From NCBI RefSeq assembly GCF_024753255.1, contig NZ_JANUHA010000006.1, forward strand, positions 1-64,000: DNA of 64,000 nucleotides, read 5' to 3'. A model generated the notes under the pieces. The model made no database searches, was not told the DNA's origin, and saw nothing but the letters and a program-made list of their open reading frames with translations. The stretch comes from Massilia agri. Lineage in GTDB: Bacteria > Pseudomonadota > Gammaproteobacteria > Burkholderiales > Burkholderiaceae_D. Below are positions 61,882 through 64,000 of this stretch, piece by piece. Positions within the stretch are counted from its first letter, which is position 1, and each line of letters begins with the position of its first letter. Made by a program: the position numbers and the translations under genes.

Positions 61882-64000
61882 TTAGAACCGGTACTCGAGC
61901 GTCGCCGAGACCTGGCGCGGATTGCCGTAGAAGGCGGTCAGCGTGCCTTCGAGGCCGAGGGTCGGGAACAGGTAGCCGCCGGTCTTGTAGCGCTTGTCGC
62001 TCAGGTTCTTGCCGTGGATGCCGGCCCGGACCTTGCCGTCGGCGCGGGTCCAGACGATGCTCGCGTCATACAGCTTGTAGGATTCCTGGTCCAGCAGGGA
62101 CGGGGTCTCGAACTGGGCGGTCGCGCCCTTGTAGGAGGCGCTGCCGATCAGCGAGAGCTTGCCGTTGTAGCCCGCCAGCGGCAGCGGGATATCGTAGTTG
62201 AAACGCAGGTTGGCCGAGTTCTTCGGGGTGTTCTGGAATACGCGCTGGCCCGCCACGTTCACGCCGTTCGCAATGTATTCCTTGTACTCGGCGTCGATGT
62301 AGCTGTACATGCCCGCGACCATGAAATTCGGGGTGAAATTGGCGATGGCTTCCAGCTCGGCGCCCTTGATCTCGGCCTTGCCCGCATTGGTGGTCACGCC
62401 GGCGAAGGTGTCGTCGCGGCCGTCGCCATTGCTGTCGATCGCCACCGAGCCCGGGATCTGCACGTCCTTGTAGTCGCTGTAGAACACGGCGGCGTTGGTG
62501 GTAATGCGGCCGCCGTTGAACGAAGACTTCAGGCCCAGTTCATAGGTCTCGATGGTTTCCGGTGCATAGCCGGCCTTGGCCACCGACAGCGGCAGGTTGA
62601 AGGCGGCGACGTTCAGGCGCGGCTCGAAGCCGCCGCCCTTGAAGCCTTCGGAGTAGGAGGCGTACACATTGTGGGCGCTGTTCATCTTGTAGTTCAAGGC
62701 GACGCGCGGGGTGAATTTCTTGTCCTTGCGCTTGAGGACGCCATTGCGCAGGTCGGTATCGACGCGGAACAGGATGCCGCCCGGCGTGCCCATCTCGGGC
62801 GAGCCGTTGCCGATATAGGTCTTGCGCAGGATCTCGGCTTCGCGCTCGTCGACGGTGTAGCGGCCGCCGAGCGAGACGCTGAAGGCGTCGGTGACGCTGT
62901 AGCTGCCGTCGGCATAGATGGCCCAGGCCTTGGTGTCGATGTCGCCGCTGGTCACGGCGGCCGTGCGGATCGCGCCGCCCAGGATGGTGTCGAACTTGTT
63001 GAAGGCGTTGGCGTCGATGTAGTAGATGCCGGCCACGCCCTGCAGGCGGTCGCCCGTGTAGGTGAGGTTGAATTCCTGGCTGCGCTGCTCGTTGGTGTAG
63101 ATGGCCGGCACTTCCATGTCGACCACCGCCAGCGAGTCGAAGTCGATCGGCGCGTAGGATTTGTCTTTACGCGACGCCGTGATCGACTTGAAGGTCCACT
63201 CGTTGTTCAGGGTGTACTCGATGGTGGCCGAGACGCCGTGGGCCTTGACTTCCTGCTCGTGTCCGAGCGCCGTCATCAGGCTGGCGCGGGTGTCGTAGAC
63301 ATTGCTCAGGATCGGGGCGCCGCTGGTGCGGCCGACGATCAGGCGGTGGCCGTTCTTCGGGCTGGAATCGTCCCTGGTGGCGTCGCCGGCGATGCGGATG
63401 AACAGGTCCGGCGTCGGCGTGAACTCGGCCGACAGGCGGGCCGCGGTGACATCCTTGTCGTAGTTCTCGCCGCCGGTGGTCAGGTTCTTGCCGAAGCCGT
63501 CGCGCTTGAAGCGGGCGAAGGTGCCGCCGATGCGGGCGGTCTCGCTGACCGGGGTGCTGACGGTGGCGACGATTTCCTTCTGGCCGTACTGGCCGACGGT
63601 GGCGCGCAGGCGGGCGTCGGTTTGCGGCGCCAGCTTGCGGGTGACGTACTTGACGGCGCCGCCGATGGTGTTGCGTCCGTACAGCGTGCCCTGCGGTCCG
63701 CGCAGCACTTCGATGCGCTCGACGTCGTAGATGTCGGCCACGGCCGCCTGTGGGCGGGCCAAGTAGATGTCGTCGATGTAGATGCCGACGCCCGACTCGA
63801 AGCCGGCCAGCGGGTCGGCCTGGCCGACGCCGCGGATGAAGGCGGTCAGGGTCGAGTTGGTGGCGCGCGAGGCCTTCATGGTGGTGTTCGGCAGGGCCAG
63901 CGCGAGGGCGGTGACGTCCGGAACGGCCTGCTTGGACAGCTGGTCGGCGCTGAAGGCGGTGACGGATACCGGCACGTCCTGCAGGGTTTCCTCGCGGCGG
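61882..64000 (-). CDS. TonB-dependent receptor, N-terminus beyond window
   Basis: The coding frame is open to the window edge, so the signal peptide and the first part of the plug are missing. What remains shows the plug (PVSVTAFSADQLSKQAV, ERIEVLRGPQGTLYGRNTIGG) and a full beta barrel ending LEYRF. The IYIDDIYLARPQAAVADIYD stretch and the FKGGGFEPRLN segment are typical of catecholate or sucrose-type receptors, but the ligand is not assignable. It needs TonB-ExbB-ExbD elsewhere in the genome. A terminator separates it from the hydrolase/ABC operon. Confidence 0.92.
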   Translation of the reverse strand, partial: RREETLQDVPVSVTAFSADQLSKQAVPDVTALALALPNTTMKASRATNSTLTAFIRGVGQADPLAGFESGVGIYIDDIYLARPQAAVADIYDVERIEVLRGPQGTLYGRNTIGGAVKYVTRKLAPQTDARLRATVGQYGQKEIVATVSTPVSETARIGGTFARFKRDGFGKNLTTGGENYDKDVTAARLSAEFTPTPDLFIRIAGDATRDDSSPKNGHRLIVGRTSGAPILSNVYDTRASLMTALGHEQEVKAHGVSATIEYTLNNEWTFKSITASRKDKSYAPIDFDSLAVVDMEVPAIYTNEQRSQEFNLTYTGDRLQGVAGIYYIDANAFNKFDTILGGAIRTAAVTSGDIDTKAWAIYADGSYSVTDAFSVSLGGRYTVDEREAEILRKTYIGNGSPEMGTPGGILFRVDTDLRNGVLKRKDKKFTPRVALNYKMNSAHNVYASYSEGFKGGGFEPRLNVAAFNLPLSVAKAGYAPETIETYELGLKSSFNGGRITTNAAVFYSDYKDVQIPGSVAIDSNGDGRDDTFAGVTTNAGKAEIKGAELEAIANFTPNFMVAGMYSYIDAEYKEYIANGVNVAGQRVFQNTPKNSANLRFNYDIPLPLAGYNGKLSLIGSASYKGATAQFETPSLLDQESYKLYDASIVWTRADGKVRAGIHGKNLSDKRYKTGGYLFPTLGLEGTLTAFYGNPRQVSATLEYRF

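Noticed and set aside
1..64000. CRISPR arrays, tRNA or rRNA genes, insertion sequences, prophage or integrase genes
   Set aside because: I saw no regularly spaced direct repeats, cloverleaf-like genes, transposases or integrases.

Overview
The window is GC-rich, gene-dense bacterial chromosome. Its content points to a betaproteobacterium of the Oxalobacteraceae, most like Massilia and relatives. The evidence is the hemC-hemD-hemX-hemY block divergent from ppc, a PHA-granule phasin, several PEP-CTERM surface proteins, a long Ala-rich RpoD, and a mosaic of c-di-GMP, chemotaxis and envelope genes. The genus is inferred from gene content only. I see no tRNA, rRNA, CRISPR array or insertion sequence.

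Layout. 0-9.8 kb: a CaCA cation exchanger; a coupled Tat protein / GMC oxidoreductase / lipase set; a two-receiver response regulator; phasin; TetR; LOG protein; PfkB kinase; a secreted GH13 cyclomaltodextrinase. 9.9-15.5 kb: a minus-strand operon of outer-membrane porin, periplasmic binding-like protein, GGDEF/EAL receptor and GGDEF enzyme. 15.6-22.7 kb: a DUF45 metallopeptidase, KGG stress protein, hemerythrin, MDR oxidoreductase, YaeQ, copper chaperone, head-GIN protein, small DMT transporter, orphan PilT-like ATPase and DUF2200. 22.7-25.7 kb: a GbsR-led operon (regulator, DCC thiol protein, membrane protein, membrane-fused SDR) with a perfect palindrome at its start. 25.7-28.2 kb: DUF1428 and two multihaem cytochromes c. 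28.4-32.9 kb: an exonuclease overlapping a ProQ gene, then rpoD with a long leader. 32.9-39 kb: an outer-membrane protein, a chemoreceptor, a PEP-CTERM protein and a GHL10 glycosidase-like exoprotein.

39-45.1 kb holds the most interesting unit. A promoter and canonical cobalamin riboswitch precede a CobN-like giant protein with a signal peptide and C-terminal membrane anchor, an ExbB/TolQ channel, a DUF2149 protein that looks like a minimal ExbD, and BluB. The last three junctions are translationally coupled. No CobS/CobT or ChlI/ChlD-type AAA partner is present. I infer a B12-controlled, proton-motive-force-driven envelope machine acting on a corrinoid or other tetrapyrrole.

45.2-53.1 kb is housekeeping (ppc; hemCDXY; ppa). 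53.1-55.8 kb carries a secreted metallopeptidase-like PA-domain protein, a small secreted protein and a PEP-CTERM protein. 56-61.8 kb is a complete branched-chain amino-acid-type ABC transporter with an alpha/beta hydrolase at its head. The window ends inside a TonB-dependent receptor. A family of imperfect inverted repeats (GTAGGGTGG...CCACCCTAC, two copies also with an internal GCGCGTTCAA pair) lies in three intergenic gaps.
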